Source: Burkholderia vietnamiensis LMG 10929
GTDB taxonomy: Bacteria > Pseudomonadota > Gammaproteobacteria > Burkholderiales > Burkholderiaceae
Direction of reading: 5' to 3'
NCBI RefSeq assembly: GCF_000959445.1
Contig: NZ_CP009632.1
Span: forward strand, 1 to 64,000
Length of the DNA: 64,000 nt
The notes beneath the pieces were generated by a model. The model was not told the origin of the DNA and did no database searches. It saw nothing but the letters and a program-made list of their open reading frames with translations. Below, piece after piece: positions 43,410 through 52,289 of this stretch. The stretch's first letter is position 1. The number at the start of each line of letters is the position of its first letter. Both the position numbers and the translations under genes were made by a program.

Positions 43410-43498
43410 CTCCCTACAGCCCACAGGAGCGGTGCGCGCTTCGATCCTACGATCGAAAAGTTGTGGTATTTTCCCTAACATCGACAGGAGCGCAGAGC

Positions 43499-43921
43499 AT
43501 GGGATATGTCTGTCAAAAGCGTGACGCTTGGGCGAAAATCGTCGCGAACCTTGACAGACAGAACGACGTGGACTGTTTTACGTCGGTAGGTCCGGTAGTA
43601 GACAAGGACCTTGGTGGGACCGACCGATTCAACACGGGTGGATCAGTCACGTACGATGTAGTGCGAGTGGTAAAGATTGTTGACCGACCGTCTCAGGGAA
43701 CACTGTTAGTTTCGTGGAGCGACGCTCGAAGATGTGTCTACCTCGAGCAGATCTGGAAATTACGGGTAGCGAATAAACGTGGGCGATGTGTTCTCAGTGG
43801 CCGAGAAATCCAGATCGGCTCGACCGTATTCATGCCATTTTGCCGCCCGCGGCCACTTAATGCCGGTGCGATGATAATCGAGGAAGCAGCACCGAAATTT
43901 TTCCACGCTAGCAAAGCGTAG
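43499..43921 (+). CDS. DUF3331 protein
   Basis: 140 residues with the family pattern WKLRVANKRGRCVLSGREI, IQIGSTVFMP and PLNAGAMIIE, a small Cys-containing beta-rich domain. The family is known to me almost only from Burkholderia and relatives, usually on second chromosomes, plasmids and islands, and has no assigned function. AGGAG eight bases upstream supports the ATG. Stand-alone, 90 bases after the iron exporter. Confidence 0.8.
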   Translation: MGYVCQKRDAWAKIVANLDRQNDVDCFTSVGPVVDKDLGGTDRFNTGGSVTYDVVRVVKIVDRPSQGTLLVSWSDARRCVYLEQIWKLRVANKRGRCVLSGREIQIGSTVFMPFCRPRPLNAGAMIIEEAAPKFFHASKA

Positions 43922-44222
43922 CCTACTGCCAGAGCCTCCAAATCTGGATCGGCTCGCAGCGCTGAAGTCTGCGAACGATTTTCTCGTCAGTCGACTGTAT
44001 GCTCCGGCAGCCTCAGTGACGCTAGTCTAATTCAGACACATAAAGTGGTTCGATGCGACGCGCAATTCGGACAGGACCGTTTTTGACTTAAGCCAAGTAC
44101 GCCGGTGGTGGACACGCGGCGTTTGGTACAACCATTAGGTGCCGTTCGCCAACGAGCGTCCATGGCCGCCCCAGCGTCCGCTTCACGTATGGAAGTGACC
44201 GTACCCACGCTTGAGCTTGGTC
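43922..44222. other. Gap without recognised gene
   Basis: About 300 bases between DUF3331 and the arsN remnant. Only short overlapping frames; the right part may be further decayed arsN sequence. Confidence 0.35.
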
Positions 44223-44453
44223 TCAATTGCACATGGACGCTGAACATCCTGACAGCTCCGTCCGGTCCATCCGCGAGCGCGAGCGCCCATCGCGGGCCTG
44301 CTCGAGCGCGGCAACCCCCACGATCATCGTACCGTGGGCGGCGAGATGAAGTCCACCGATGCTGGCCGCAGGCAGATCGCTGGTGTGTAATCGGCACGCT
44401 TTGAGCCGCGCCCGGATGGCGTCGAGATCCGCGACGCTCGCGCGGCGCATCAT
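44223..44453 (-). pseudogene. ArsN-like GNAT acetyltransferase remnant
   Basis: The frame starts MMRRASVADLDAIRARLKAC and continues RLHTSDLPAASIGGLHLAAH and MIVGVAALEQ, the N-terminal half of the ArsN-type acetyltransferases found in arsenic operons. After about residue 55 the frame loses similarity (SRSRMDRTELSG), and the acetyl-CoA loop never appears, so the gene is frameshifted or truncated. It follows the acr3 remnant by five bases. Confidence 0.65.
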
Positions 44454-44457
44454 GCAG

Positions 44458-44700
44458 TCAGGCGCGCTCATACCAGCCGTTTGATGCATTCACGATTTTC
44501 ACGACCACCAGTATCATCGGCACCTCGATCAGCACACCAACCAACGTGGCCAGCGCAGCGTCAGATTTGAAACTGAACAGGCTGATGGCCGCCGCGACCG
44601 CCAGTTCGAAGAAATTGGAGGCGCTGATCAATGAGGAGGGGCATGCGACGTTGTGTTTCTCTCCGGCTAGGCGCGCGGCATGGCGACCAACGAAACACAT
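44458..44700 (-). pseudogene. acr3: ACR3-type arsenite exporter, C-terminal remnant
   Basis: About 80 residues ending an ACR3 permease: GEKHNVACPSSLISASNFFE, LAVAAAISLFSFKSDAALAT, then the last membrane helix GVLIEVPMILVVVKIVNAS and NGWYERA. The 5' three quarters are gone; an IS3 element begins at 44748. ACR3 pumps arsenite out of the cell. The right flank of the IS cluster (after 49849) does not contain the missing part, so more than a simple insertion happened. Confidence 0.8.
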
Positions 44701-44800
44701 GCCTATCCAGTTGGTGACATAAACCGACCTCGCAGACGGGCCGTCTGGGTAATCCCCCCGAAAGACCGGTGTGATCAGAAGTAGAATTTTCTCGTTGAGG

Positions 44801-45079
44801 GTGTTCTACAGCGCGAAAAAATCGAGATTCACGGACAGCCAGATCATGGACGCGCTCAAGCGCGTGGAGTCGGGGCTGTCGGTGCCGGACCTGTGCCGGG
44901 AACTGGGCATCAGCACGGCAACGTTCTACAAATGGCGCTCGAAGTACGGTGGCATGGACGTCTCTTTGATCGCGCGGATGAAGGAGTTGGAGGCCGAGAA
45001 TGCCCGGCTGCGCAAGATGTACGTCGAGGAGAAGATCAAGGCCGAGATCGTGGCGGAGGCCCTCGCAAAAAAAGACTGA
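44801..45079 (+). CDS. IS407-like OrfA
   Basis: 92 residues from a GTG with KKSRFTDSQIMDALKRVESG, SVPDLCRELGISTATFYKWR (helix-turn-helix) and the leucine-zipper-like MKELEAENARLRKM, the standard IS3-family OrfA. The frame ends KKD, and OrfB would overlap by -1 frameshift. OrfB is destroyed, so no transposase is expected. Confidence 0.85.
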   Translation: MFYSAKKSRFTDSQIMDALKRVESGLSVPDLCRELGISTATFYKWRSKYGGMDVSLIARMKELEAENARLRKMYVEEKIKAEIVAEALAKKD

Positions 45080-45229
45080 GGCCATCTCGCCGGTGTGAGA
45101 TCGCCATGCATGCCGTGTCCAGCCGGGGCATATCGATCCGGCTGGGTAAGCGGCTCGGCCGGACCGTTTCCCGATGCTGAGTTTTCCAAAGCATGATGGG
45201 CGCGTTTAGATTGACGGAGCCAGTCAACC

Positions 45230-45649
45230 ATGTCGAACGCAGGGAACCGTGCCCATCCCCATCGCACGTACGCGCAAGAATTCAAGCAGCAGGTGATCAG
45301 GGAGACGTTGGAGCCGGGTATGTCGGTGTCGATTGTTGCGCGTCGACACGACATCAACGCCAACGTGGTATTCGGTTGGCGCAAGCAATATCGTGAAGGC
45401 AAGCTGGTCGTCCCTGCACTGGATGTTGCGCCGAGCGTGCCAAGCACGGAACTGCTGAGCGTCGATGTGATCGACACGGCATTGGTACTGCGGGCGCCGG
45501 AGCCGACGGTAGCATCGGGAGCGATGAGCAGCGTACCGATGTCGACGCCCGTGTGCGAGATCGAGGTGGAGATCGGCAAGCGGCGCGTGAAGATTCGCGG
45601 CCTGTCTGCCGAGCGCGCCGAAGCGTTCCTGCAGGAATGCCTGAAGTGA
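45230..45649 (+). CDS. tnpA: IS66 TnpA
   Basis: 139 residues. Helix-turn-helix of the transposase-8 type (YAQEFKQQVIRETLEPGMSV, IVARRHDINANVVFGWRKQY) followed by a variable tail. It is the first of three IS66 proteins needed for transposition; the stop overlaps the tnpB start by four bases. Confidence 0.9.
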   Translation: MSNAGNRAHPHRTYAQEFKQQVIRETLEPGMSVSIVARRHDINANVVFGWRKQYREGKLVVPALDVAPSVPSTELLSVDVIDTALVLRAPEPTVASGAMSSVPMSTPVCEIEVEIGKRRVKIRGLSAERAEAFLQECLK

Positions 45650-45990
45650 TCTCGCTGCCGGCAGGTACGCGTATCTGGCTGGCGGCCGGCGTGACCGATA
45701 TGCGTTGCGGGTTCAAGGGCCTGGCCGCGAAGGTGCAGACGGCGCTCGAAGAGAATCCGCTGGGCGGCCACGTGTTCATCTTCCGCGGCCGTCGCGGCGA
45801 TCTCGTGAAACTGCTTTGGGCGACCGACGACGGACTCTGGCTGCTCGCAAAGCGATTGGAGCGAGGCCGGTTTATTTGGCCCCAGGCCGACGGCGGAAAG
45901 GTCCATCTGACGAGCGCTCAACTGTCGATGCTGCTCGAGGGCATCGATTGGCGGCAGCCACGCCGCACCGCCGCTCTGTCGATGTTGTAA
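45646..45990 (+). CDS. tnpB: IS66 TnpB
   Basis: 114 residues of the IS66 Orf2 family: ISLPAGTRIWLAAGVTDMRC, GHVFIFRGRRGDLVKLLW and TSAQLSMLLEGIDW. The GTG at 45646 overlaps the tnpA stop (GTGA), pointing to translational coupling. Function in transposition is known genetically, not mechanistically. Confidence 0.9.
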   Translation: MISLPAGTRIWLAAGVTDMRCGFKGLAAKVQTALEENPLGGHVFIFRGRRGDLVKLLWATDDGLWLLAKRLERGRFIWPQADGGKVHLTSAQLSMLLEGIDWRQPRRTAALSML

Positions 45991-46020
45991 ACCGCATCGA
46001 AGGCTCGTAAACTGCGGCGC

Positions 46021-47622
46021 ATGTCCAAAGATGCGCCGCTTCCTGCCACCGTCGCTGAGCTCCAGGCCCTGGTGCTCGCGCAGCAGGCGTCGCTGCTTGA
46101 ACAGCAAGCTTCGATCGCAAACATGGTGCGGGAGATCGCTGCTCGCGACGACGAAATCGAGCGTCTGAAGGCACAGACCGACAAGCTCAGGCGAATGTAC
46201 TTCGGGAGCAAGTCCGAGAAACTGGCCCGGCAGATCGATAAGCTCGAGGCGCAACTGGAAGACCTGACGGCCGGCCAGGGGGCTGCAGAGACGCGAGGGC
46301 ACCGAGACAAGACGTCGACGTCGACGGCACCGCCCGGTCGGGCGCCCACGCGAGAGCCACTGCCACCGCACTTGCCCCGCGACGAAATCGAACTCAAGCC
46401 GGATCCAGCCTGCCCAAAGTGCGCGACGACGATGCAGTGGCTCGGCGAGGATGTATCCGAGCAACTGGCGCGCGTGGCGGCCGCGTTCAAAGTGATGCGC
46501 ACGATCCGCCATAAACTGTGTTGCCCTGATTGCGGTCACATCGAACAGCCCGCGATGCCCAGCCTGCCGATCGAGCACGGCATCGCCCATCCGAGCTTGC
46601 TGGCCGATATTGCGATGTCGAAGTTCGCCGATCATCAGCCTCTGTATCGCCAATCGGAAATCGCGGCACGTGACGGCGTGACGCTGGATCGCGGAAGCAT
46701 GGGCCGCTGGCTTGGGCAGATTGCCGAGCTCTGCGTGCCGCTCGTTGAAGCGATCCAGCGCTACGCGCTGGTTCCCGGAAAGGTCCACGTCGACGACACG
46801 CCGGTCGCGGTGCTCGCGCCCGGAAACGGCAAAACGGTGACCGGTCGCTTCTGGGTGTACGTGCGAGACGATCGCCGCTCCGGCTCGATCGACCCAGCCG
46901 CGGTATGGTTCGACTTCTCCTCGGACCGTAAGGGCGTCCACCCGCAAACCCGGCTCGCCGCATTCCACGGTATCCTGCAGGCCGATGCATACGCCGGGTT
47001 CGATCAACTGTTTGCGAGCGGCGAAATCCACGAAGCGGCATGCTGGGATCACGCGAGACGGTACATCTACGATGTTCACGCGCGCACGCCGACTCCGGAT
47101 ACCCAGCAGCTGCTCGAGATGATCGGCGAGCTCTACAGCATCGAAGCCGACATCCGCGGCAAGGCGCCTGAGGAGCGTTTGCGCGTGAGACAGGAAAAGA
47201 CCAAGCCGTTGCTCGCGAAGTTAGAAGCGACGATCAGGGCGAAACTCACGACACTGTCGACGAAGTCCGCGCTCGCCAAGGCGATAAACTACTCGCTGAA
47301 CCACTGGGCGGCGCTCGTGTTCTACTGCGAGGACGGTCGAGCGGAGATCAGTAACGTCCTCGCCGAGAATGCCCTGCGCTGTGTCGCGCTCGGACGCAAA
47401 AATTATCTGTTCGTCGGCTCCGACAGCGGGGGCGAGCGAGCCGCTGCGATGTATAGCTTGATCGGGACGTGCAAGCTGAACGGCATCAACCCGCGTGCCT
47501 ATCTGGAATACGTCCTGACCCACATCGCTGATCACAAGATCTCCCGCATCGACGAATTGCTGCCCTGGAATGTGGCAGACAAGCTGAAGCTGGCCGCCCC
47601 GCCCACACCTTCAACCGGGTAG
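46021..47622 (+). CDS. tnpC: IS66 TnpC transposase
   Basis: 533 residues. Coiled-coil leader ([20 protein letters not shown]), a zinc-finger region (CPKCATTM and [14 protein letters not shown]), then the DDE_Tnp_IS66 domain with [31 protein letters not shown] and a C-terminal [20 protein letters not shown]. Full length and without interruptions, so the element is likely functional. Confidence 0.93.
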   Translation: MSKDAPLPATVAELQALVLAQQASLLEQQASIANMVREIAARDDEIERLKAQTDKLRRMYFGSKSEKLARQIDKLEAQLEDLTAGQGAAETRGHRDKTSTSTAPPGRAPTREPLPPHLPRDEIELKPDPACPKCATTMQWLGEDVSEQLARVAAAFKVMRTIRHKLCCPDCGHIEQPAMPSLPIEHGIAHPSLLADIAMSKFADHQPLYRQSEIAARDGVTLDRGSMGRWLGQIAELCVPLVEAIQRYALVPGKVHVDDTPVAVLAPGNGKTVTGRFWVYVRDDRRSGSIDPAAVWFDFSSDRKGVHPQTRLAAFHGILQADAYAGFDQLFASGEIHEAACWDHARRYIYDVHARTPTPDTQQLLEMIGELYSIEADIRGKAPEERLRVRQEKTKPLLAKLEATIRAKLTTLSTKSALAKAINYSLNHWAALVFYCEDGRAEISNVLAENALRCVALGRKNYLFVGSDSGGERAAAMYSLIGTCKLNGINPRAYLEYVLTHIADHKISRIDELLPWNVADKLKLAAPPTPSTG

Positions 47623-47986
47623 ATCTGGATAGATTTGGATGGATCGTGTCCACGATCGCCGATCGCGGACACGATCCCCCGTGATCTACACGAACTCCAC
47701 CACGCCATCACCATCATGCCCTACGCGCGCGTGAACGGGGAAACGGCCCGGCTGAGTCGCTTACCCGGCTGGCATGTGAGGCATTTGGGATCAGCCAGGC
47801 CTGTTATCGGTACGTCGGTCGGCGCAGCGCCGAGAACGACGAGATTGCGAACTGGCTGCTGCGCCTGACGGACAACCATCGGAACTGGGGCTTCGGGCTG
47901 TGCTCCTGTACCGGCGAAACGTGAAGGGCTTTGGCTGGAATCACATGCGGTAATTTTGTGCTCCGATCACCGCGATGGGGAAGGCC

Positions 47987-49018
47987 ATGAATACGTACGT
48001 TGGACTTGATGTTGCACAGCGAAAAACGGCAGTCTGTGTAGTCGACGACGATGGGAAGACGGTTTGTCATGGCACGGTCGATACGCGACCGGAAATGATC
48101 AGAGCTTTTCTCGAAGCCAAAGGTTGCAGCCACGCCAAGGTTGGTATGGAGACAGGCCCGTTGGCCGTGTGGCTTTATCATTCGTTGCGGAAGCTGAATC
48201 TCGACATCGATTGTATCCATGCGCGTCATGTGCATTCCGCGCTCACGGTGCAGTTGAACAAGACGGACCGGAACGATGCACGTGGTATTGCCAACCTGGT
48301 TCGCTCAGGGTGGTATCGGCCTACCTTTGTCAAAAGTCTCGAGTGCCACAACGAACGACTGCTGATCTCCGCGCGTGACCGGCTTGTGAGAGTGCGGGTT
48401 TCGATCAACAATCAGATTCGTGGTTTGCTGAAGACATTCGGCGTAGTGCTTTCGCCCGGTAGGAATGATGTCTTCCGACGCGAGGTCCTCGCAGCAGATC
48501 CCTCCGTCGAGGCAGTGAAGTCCGTGATCCTCATGCTACTGGATACGTGGCGGCACGTGAGTCTGCAAATTAGGGCGTGCAGCAGAATGCTCGAGAAACG
48601 AGCTGCGCAGGATCCCGTGTGCAGAATGCTGATGTCGATTCCGGGCGTTGGTGCGTTAACAGCTTTATCCTACAAGACTGCAATTGGCGATCCGGCACGC
48701 TTCCGCCGCGTGACCGACGTCGGTGCCTATCTTGGCCTGACTCCGAGGAAATACCAGTCCGGTGATGTCGACAGAAACGGGGCGATTTCCAAGCAGGGAA
48801 ACCGGCAGACGCGATCGCTCTTGTACGAGGCAGCGTCATGCTTGCTATCACGCTATGGAACCGAAACCAGCTTGGCACGTTGGGCTGGCATGATTCGTCA
48901 AAAAAAGGGATACAAGAAGGCGGTTGTCGCACTGGCTCGAAAGCTATCAACCGTTATGCTGAGTATGTGGAGGACGGGACAACTGTATAAAGACCCTGCT
49001 CCCCCGGTCGGCCGTTAA
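47987..49018 (+). CDS. IS110-family DEDD transposase
   Basis: 343 residues. The RuvC-like DEDD domain has Asp8 in YVGLDVAQ, Glu in GMETGPLAVWL and two Asp in NKTDRNDARGIANLV. The C-terminal transposase-20 domain has SIPGVGALTALSYKTAIGDP and the serine-bearing ISKQGNRQTRSLLYEAA. Such enzymes are guided by a non-coding RNA made from the element itself. ATG at 47987, with GGGGAAGG just upstream, opens the conserved MNTYVGLDV. Confidence 0.92.
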   Translation: MNTYVGLDVAQRKTAVCVVDDDGKTVCHGTVDTRPEMIRAFLEAKGCSHAKVGMETGPLAVWLYHSLRKLNLDIDCIHARHVHSALTVQLNKTDRNDARGIANLVRSGWYRPTFVKSLECHNERLLISARDRLVRVRVSINNQIRGLLKTFGVVLSPGRNDVFRREVLAADPSVEAVKSVILMLLDTWRHVSLQIRACSRMLEKRAAQDPVCRMLMSIPGVGALTALSYKTAIGDPARFRRVTDVGAYLGLTPRKYQSGDVDRNGAISKQGNRQTRSLLYEAASCLLSRYGTETSLARWAGMIRQKKGYKKAVVALARKLSTVMLSMWRTGQLYKDPAPPVGR

Positions 49019-49220
49019 GTGAGGGGGGGCTGTTGTCATCGACTCCGATCAAACTGAGTTCGTCGCCGAACTCGATTCCGAGACTCGCTTTGCTACCTCT
49101 CATGGGGATAGCGTGAATCACATAGGATCGGGCGCGACGTCTGGCTGCACGTTGTAGCGTGTGAAAAGCGCGACTACGAAGACGACAAAGACCACAGTGG
49201 ATCGGTGCTGTTGACCAATT
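49019..49220 (+). ncRNA. Candidate guide (bridge/seek) RNA region of the IS110-family element
   Basis: The 200 bases between the transposase stop and the right end have no supported gene. In IS1111-type elements the guide RNA is encoded in this 3' non-coding part; here the 5' part is too short (about 40 bases) to hold one. The proposal rests on layout alone. I have not folded the sequence, and the target-binding loops are not defined. Confidence 0.4.
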
Positions 49221-49849
49221 AGACGACAAGCGCGTGTACCGGATCTATCGCGAACTGGAACTGAACCTGCGGATCAAGCCGCGCAAGCGACTGGTCAGGC
49301 AGGTACCGGAGCCGCTGGCGGTGCCGCGTGCCGTCAACCAGGTCTGGTCGATGGACTTCATGCACGACCAACTGGCCGACGGACGCAGCATCCGGCTGTT
49401 CAACGTGATCGACGACTTCAACCGCGAGGCACTCGGCATCGAGATCGACTTCTCGTTGCCATCGGAACGCGTGATCCGGGCGCGGCGGCAGATCATCGGT
49501 TGGCGCGGCAGACCCAAGGCGATTCGGTGCGATAACGGGCCCGAGTACCTGAGCGCGGCGATCATCGAGCGGGCCCGACAGTACGACATCAGGCTCGACT
49601 ACATTCAGCCGGGCAAGCCGCAGCAGAACGCGTATGTCGAACGATTCAACCGGCCCGTGCGGTACGAATGGCTGTCACAGTACCACTGGGAAGACTTGGA
49701 CCATGTGCAGCGCTTCGCGACCGATTGGACGTGGACTTACAATCATGACCGCCAGAACATGGCCTTGGGCGGATTTACGCCAAAGCAGCGGCTGGCCATG
49801 GCCGCTTAGTTTCTACTTCTGAACCCCGTGGAAAACGGGGGGATTACCC

Positions 49850-50289
49850 GGGGGCCGGCCCCGCGAAGACGGACACGCGACAGGGCCAAATTGAGATTCA
49901 GCTTTCTGCTCATGCTCAAGCCTCACCACAACTGAGAGCCCGTCGACGTTCTGACGCAGTTCCAGCAGGGCTGCAGAGTCGTGCGATGATGTTCGAGCAC
50001 GACAACTGGCCGCATCTGGACAGGGCCTTGAAACGCTGCTCGCCACGTGGGTTTCGCTAGCAAGCAAATTCTCCAACCCAAGTGTGACTCTGCGCCCGGT
50101 CATACAGTGGAATGTGCAGTTCGTTAAATAGGCGGCGACCGGTGAATGGGCTGGTGAACAAGTCGATCGACGAAGTGGTGCATGTCGAATTCCTTCTTAG
50201 GCGCTATTTAGTTTAGCAAACCGATAGCTCGCCACCTGCTTCAATGCAAACCGGCTATCATGTTCGCGATGCCACTAGAGGAGGGAAAC
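49850..50289. other. Gap between IS cluster and H-NS gene
   Basis: About 440 bases with no supported gene. A short plus-strand frame near 49985-50060 (MFEHDNWPHLDRALKRCSPR) may be the end of a lost gene. The missing front of acr3 is not found here. The H-NS promoter should lie in the last 100 bases, which are A/T-richer. Confidence 0.35.
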
Positions 50290-50589
50290 ATGGCCACATA
50301 CAAAGAGTTGAAAGCCCAAATGGAGGCGCTGGCTCAAAAAGCGGAAGCTGCCCGCGTAGCCGAGTTCCAAGCTGTCATCGACGACATCCGCAGCAAGGTC
50401 GCAGAATACGGCATTACCGAGAAGGACATCTTTGGCACACGCCGCGGTCGGTCTGCAAAGCAGGCGAATGTGCCAGTCGAAGCAAAGTATCGCGATCCGA
50501 AGACCGGCGCGACCTGGTCAGGTCGTGGACGTGCGCCGGCGTGGATCAGGGACGTCAAGAATCGCAACCGCTTCCTGATTCAGCAGTGA
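50290..50589 (+). CDS. H-NS-family nucleoid protein
   Basis: 99 residues: an N-terminal coiled coil (TYKELKAQMEALAQKAEAAR) for oligomerisation, a basic linker, and the H-NS DNA-binding domain KYRDPKTGATWSGRGRAPAW. This short form is the common one in Burkholderia, with many paralogues often on islands and plasmids. It binds A/T-rich, often acquired, DNA and silences it. AGGAGG eight bases upstream fixes the ATG; an upstream in-frame start at 50260 is unlikely. Confidence 0.92.
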   Translation: MATYKELKAQMEALAQKAEAARVAEFQAVIDDIRSKVAEYGITEKDIFGTRRGRSAKQANVPVEAKYRDPKTGATWSGRGRAPAWIRDVKNRNRFLIQQ

Positions 50590-51290
50590 CCCTGCAAAGC
50601 GTACCGCGCCTAAGGTGGAGTGGACCACCCCATTAACTCCGGATACTCGCCGCGCACCCGATTATCCACACATCGTCCGGACGATATTGCGCCGCCACCT
50701 TCGCATCAATTGACATTTGCCGTGTGGTGACCGCAGGGCGTCAGTCGGGCAAACGTGAGCATCGGCGCGGTCCCTTCTGTTTTCGTGCTATCGGGTGAGA
50801 GCACCGCTGGCAATCGGAATATGGGAAAGGATGAACACCGTCTGTGGGGCGGTGAGCCTACAGCGGAGCGCTGGCCACGGTTCCGTCGCTGCCGAGATTC
50901 CGGTATACCCGGACGCTTCGCGCTGGGTAGATACGGGCCCTGACGCCGCAGCTCTTTGATCAAGCCAAGTTCGCTTCCACCCTGGGATCGCCGTAGTGGT
51001 GGCGTATGGCGAGATCGGGAACAGCGCGAGGCCTTATGGTCCAATGCTTTGGTTCGAAGACGCCCAATCCTGACAAAAACCACCCTTGAAATTTTCGTCA
51101 AGGATTTGATTCACCTTGCGCAGGTGGGTCAATTGTTTCTCACTCGTGTGCTATGAGTTCATCCCTTTTCAGGGCTGGTGCAGTGTGGATGGTGCACGAC
51201 GCTCACGTGACGCGAATGATTGGCCGAAAGATCGACTCCGCGAGGTCATCGAGAGTTTCGAACCGAAAGGCTGGCTAAAAACCGACGCGC
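50590..51290. other. 700 bases without recognised gene
   Basis: Only short, mutually overlapping frames on both strands; none has a ribosome site and a plausible protein sequence together. It probably holds decayed sequence between H-NS and the response-regulator gene. Confidence 0.4.
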
Positions 51291-51929
51291 TCAGTCTGGA
51301 TCGACAATTTGATGCTCGAGTGCGTACCGAATCAATGCTGCTTCAGTGCGGAGTTCAAGTTTTTTAAGTAGGCGTGCTTTATATGTACTGACCGTCTTTG
51401 CGTTGATGCCGAGACGGCTAGCAATTTCCGATATACCGTCGCCGCATGCTAGTCCTTCGAGTACGGCCTTCTCTCGGGCAGTCAGGCGCGCGTGCAACTG
51501 CGCATCGGGAGGAATATCAATCGTACGGACCATGCGCTCTGCGACTTGTGCGCTCATGTACCTATGCCCGGCGAGCACCGAATGCACCGCTCTGACCAAT
51601 TCGCCCGCCGTGCTGTCTTTGGTGAGGAAGCCGGATGCCCCAGCACTAAACACGGACTTTGCATAAGTCGGCTCGGCCGTGCTGCATAGTGCAAGAACTC
51701 GCATCATTGGGGTGTAGGATACGACTTGGCTGATCAATTCGATGGAGCGCGCACCTATACTAATGAGGTCGACGATCGCAATGTCGAATGTTTCATCTTG
51801 GACTGTCGCAATCAGTGCGTCGCCATCAGACAACTCGCGAGCGACTTGGTACTCCCCGGTTTCTTGAAGGATATACCGAATGCCGTCACGCGTAATCGCA
51901 TGACGTTCCGCGAGAAGTACCTTCTTCAT
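51291..51929 (-). CDS. NarL/LuxR-type response regulator with unusual acidic pocket
   Basis: 212 residues. The receiver domain has the phospho-acceptor-like Asp in IAIVDLI (about residue 50) and Lys in GFLTKDS, but the N-terminal Asp-Asp pair that normally binds Mg2+ (VDDH) is replaced by AERH. The C-terminal GerE/LuxR helix-turn-helix is complete (LTAREKAVLEGLACGDGISE, IASRLGINAKTVSTYKARLL). Phosphorylation may thus be weak or absent. GAGGG six bases before the ATG at 51929 supports the start. No sensor kinase is adjacent; a diguanylate cyclase lies upstream on the same strand. Confidence 0.88.
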   Translation of the reverse strand: MKKVLLAERHAITRDGIRYILQETGEYQVARELSDGDALIATVQDETFDIAIVDLISIGARSIELISQVVSYTPMMRVLALCSTAEPTYAKSVFSAGASGFLTKDSTAGELVRAVHSVLAGHRYMSAQVAERMVRTIDIPPDAQLHARLTAREKAVLEGLACGDGISEIASRLGINAKTVSTYKARLLKKLELRTEAALIRYALEHQIVDPD

Positions 51930-52289
51930 GCTCAACCCTCGTTGCGTTTTTTCGGACGTGAGCTGCAACCCGACACGTCAGCTATATTCACCGTGTAATC
52001 GTGGAATACGACGTCTTATGGCCTCGGTTTGATATAGAGAACTCGCATATCCAACATGCCATCGTATAAAACATGCCGAGATTTAACTGTAGGTGCTTAG
52101 TTTGATAAATGTCAACATAATTGGCTGTTCCGTTGGTCAATTTCTAGCGCAGGTGCTCTGTTTTCCCACGGTGCGATACGCGCTTCAGGATCCCATCCGT
52201 AGTCATCTGACTGCCACGAAGCTCGAACGCCGGATGTTGCCGGGATGGGGTACTGCTGACGCGACAGCGGGTGCTTCAGTGAGGAACAG
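51930..52289. other. Upstream region of the response regulator
   Basis: 360 bases, A/T-richer than the rest, between the diguanylate cyclase and response-regulator genes, both on the minus strand. The response-regulator promoter is expected here. No gene seen. Confidence 0.4.

Larger units (their letters stand above)
45146..47764. mobile_element. Complete IS66-family element with 8-bp target duplication
   Basis: 2,619 bases. Ends GTAAGCGGCTCGGCCGGACC and, in reverse complement at the right, GTAAGCGACTCAGCCGGGCC. Target duplication CCGGCTGG at 45138-45145 and 47765-47772 is perfect. All three genes tnpA, tnpB and tnpC are intact. Confidence 0.95.
47945..49227. mobile_element. IS110-family element (IS1111-like layout)
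   Basis: Inserted in the IS407-like orfB between AATCAC and AAGCGC. Ends are estimated from the interrupted gene; there is no clear target duplication, as usual for the family. Subterminal inverted repeats GCTCCGATC (47960-47968) and GATCGGTGC (49200-49208) match in 8 of 9 bases. About 40 bases precede the gene and about 200 follow it. Confidence 0.75.
45076..49809 (+). pseudogene. IS407-like OrfB, split by IS66 and IS110 and frameshifted
   Basis: Pieces: 45076-45145 (RPSRRCEIAMHAVSSRGISI), 47773-47944 (ACEAFGISQACYRYVG, NDEIANWLLRLTDNHRNWGF) and about 49228-49809 ([18 protein letters not shown] to the end). The last holds [26 protein letters not shown] and the final Glu in [13 protein letters not shown], the DDE triad. 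In the middle piece one T is missing near 47901, shifting the frame before the IS110 site. Confidence 0.82.
44748..49849. mobile_element. IS3-family (IS407-like) element carrying IS66 and IS110 insertions
   Basis: Inverted ends GGGTAATCCCCCCG at 44748 and, in reverse complement, at 49849. OrfA lies at the left, OrfB is split into three parts by the IS66 element (45146-47764) and the IS110 element (about 47945-49227). Without them it is about 1.2 kb. No target duplication is seen at the outer ends. Confidence 0.82.

Noticed and set aside
44105..44404. Plus-strand 99-codon frame opposite the arsN remnant
   Set aside because: Low-complexity Ala/Ser/Arg content, while the minus strand has recognisable ArsN sequence.
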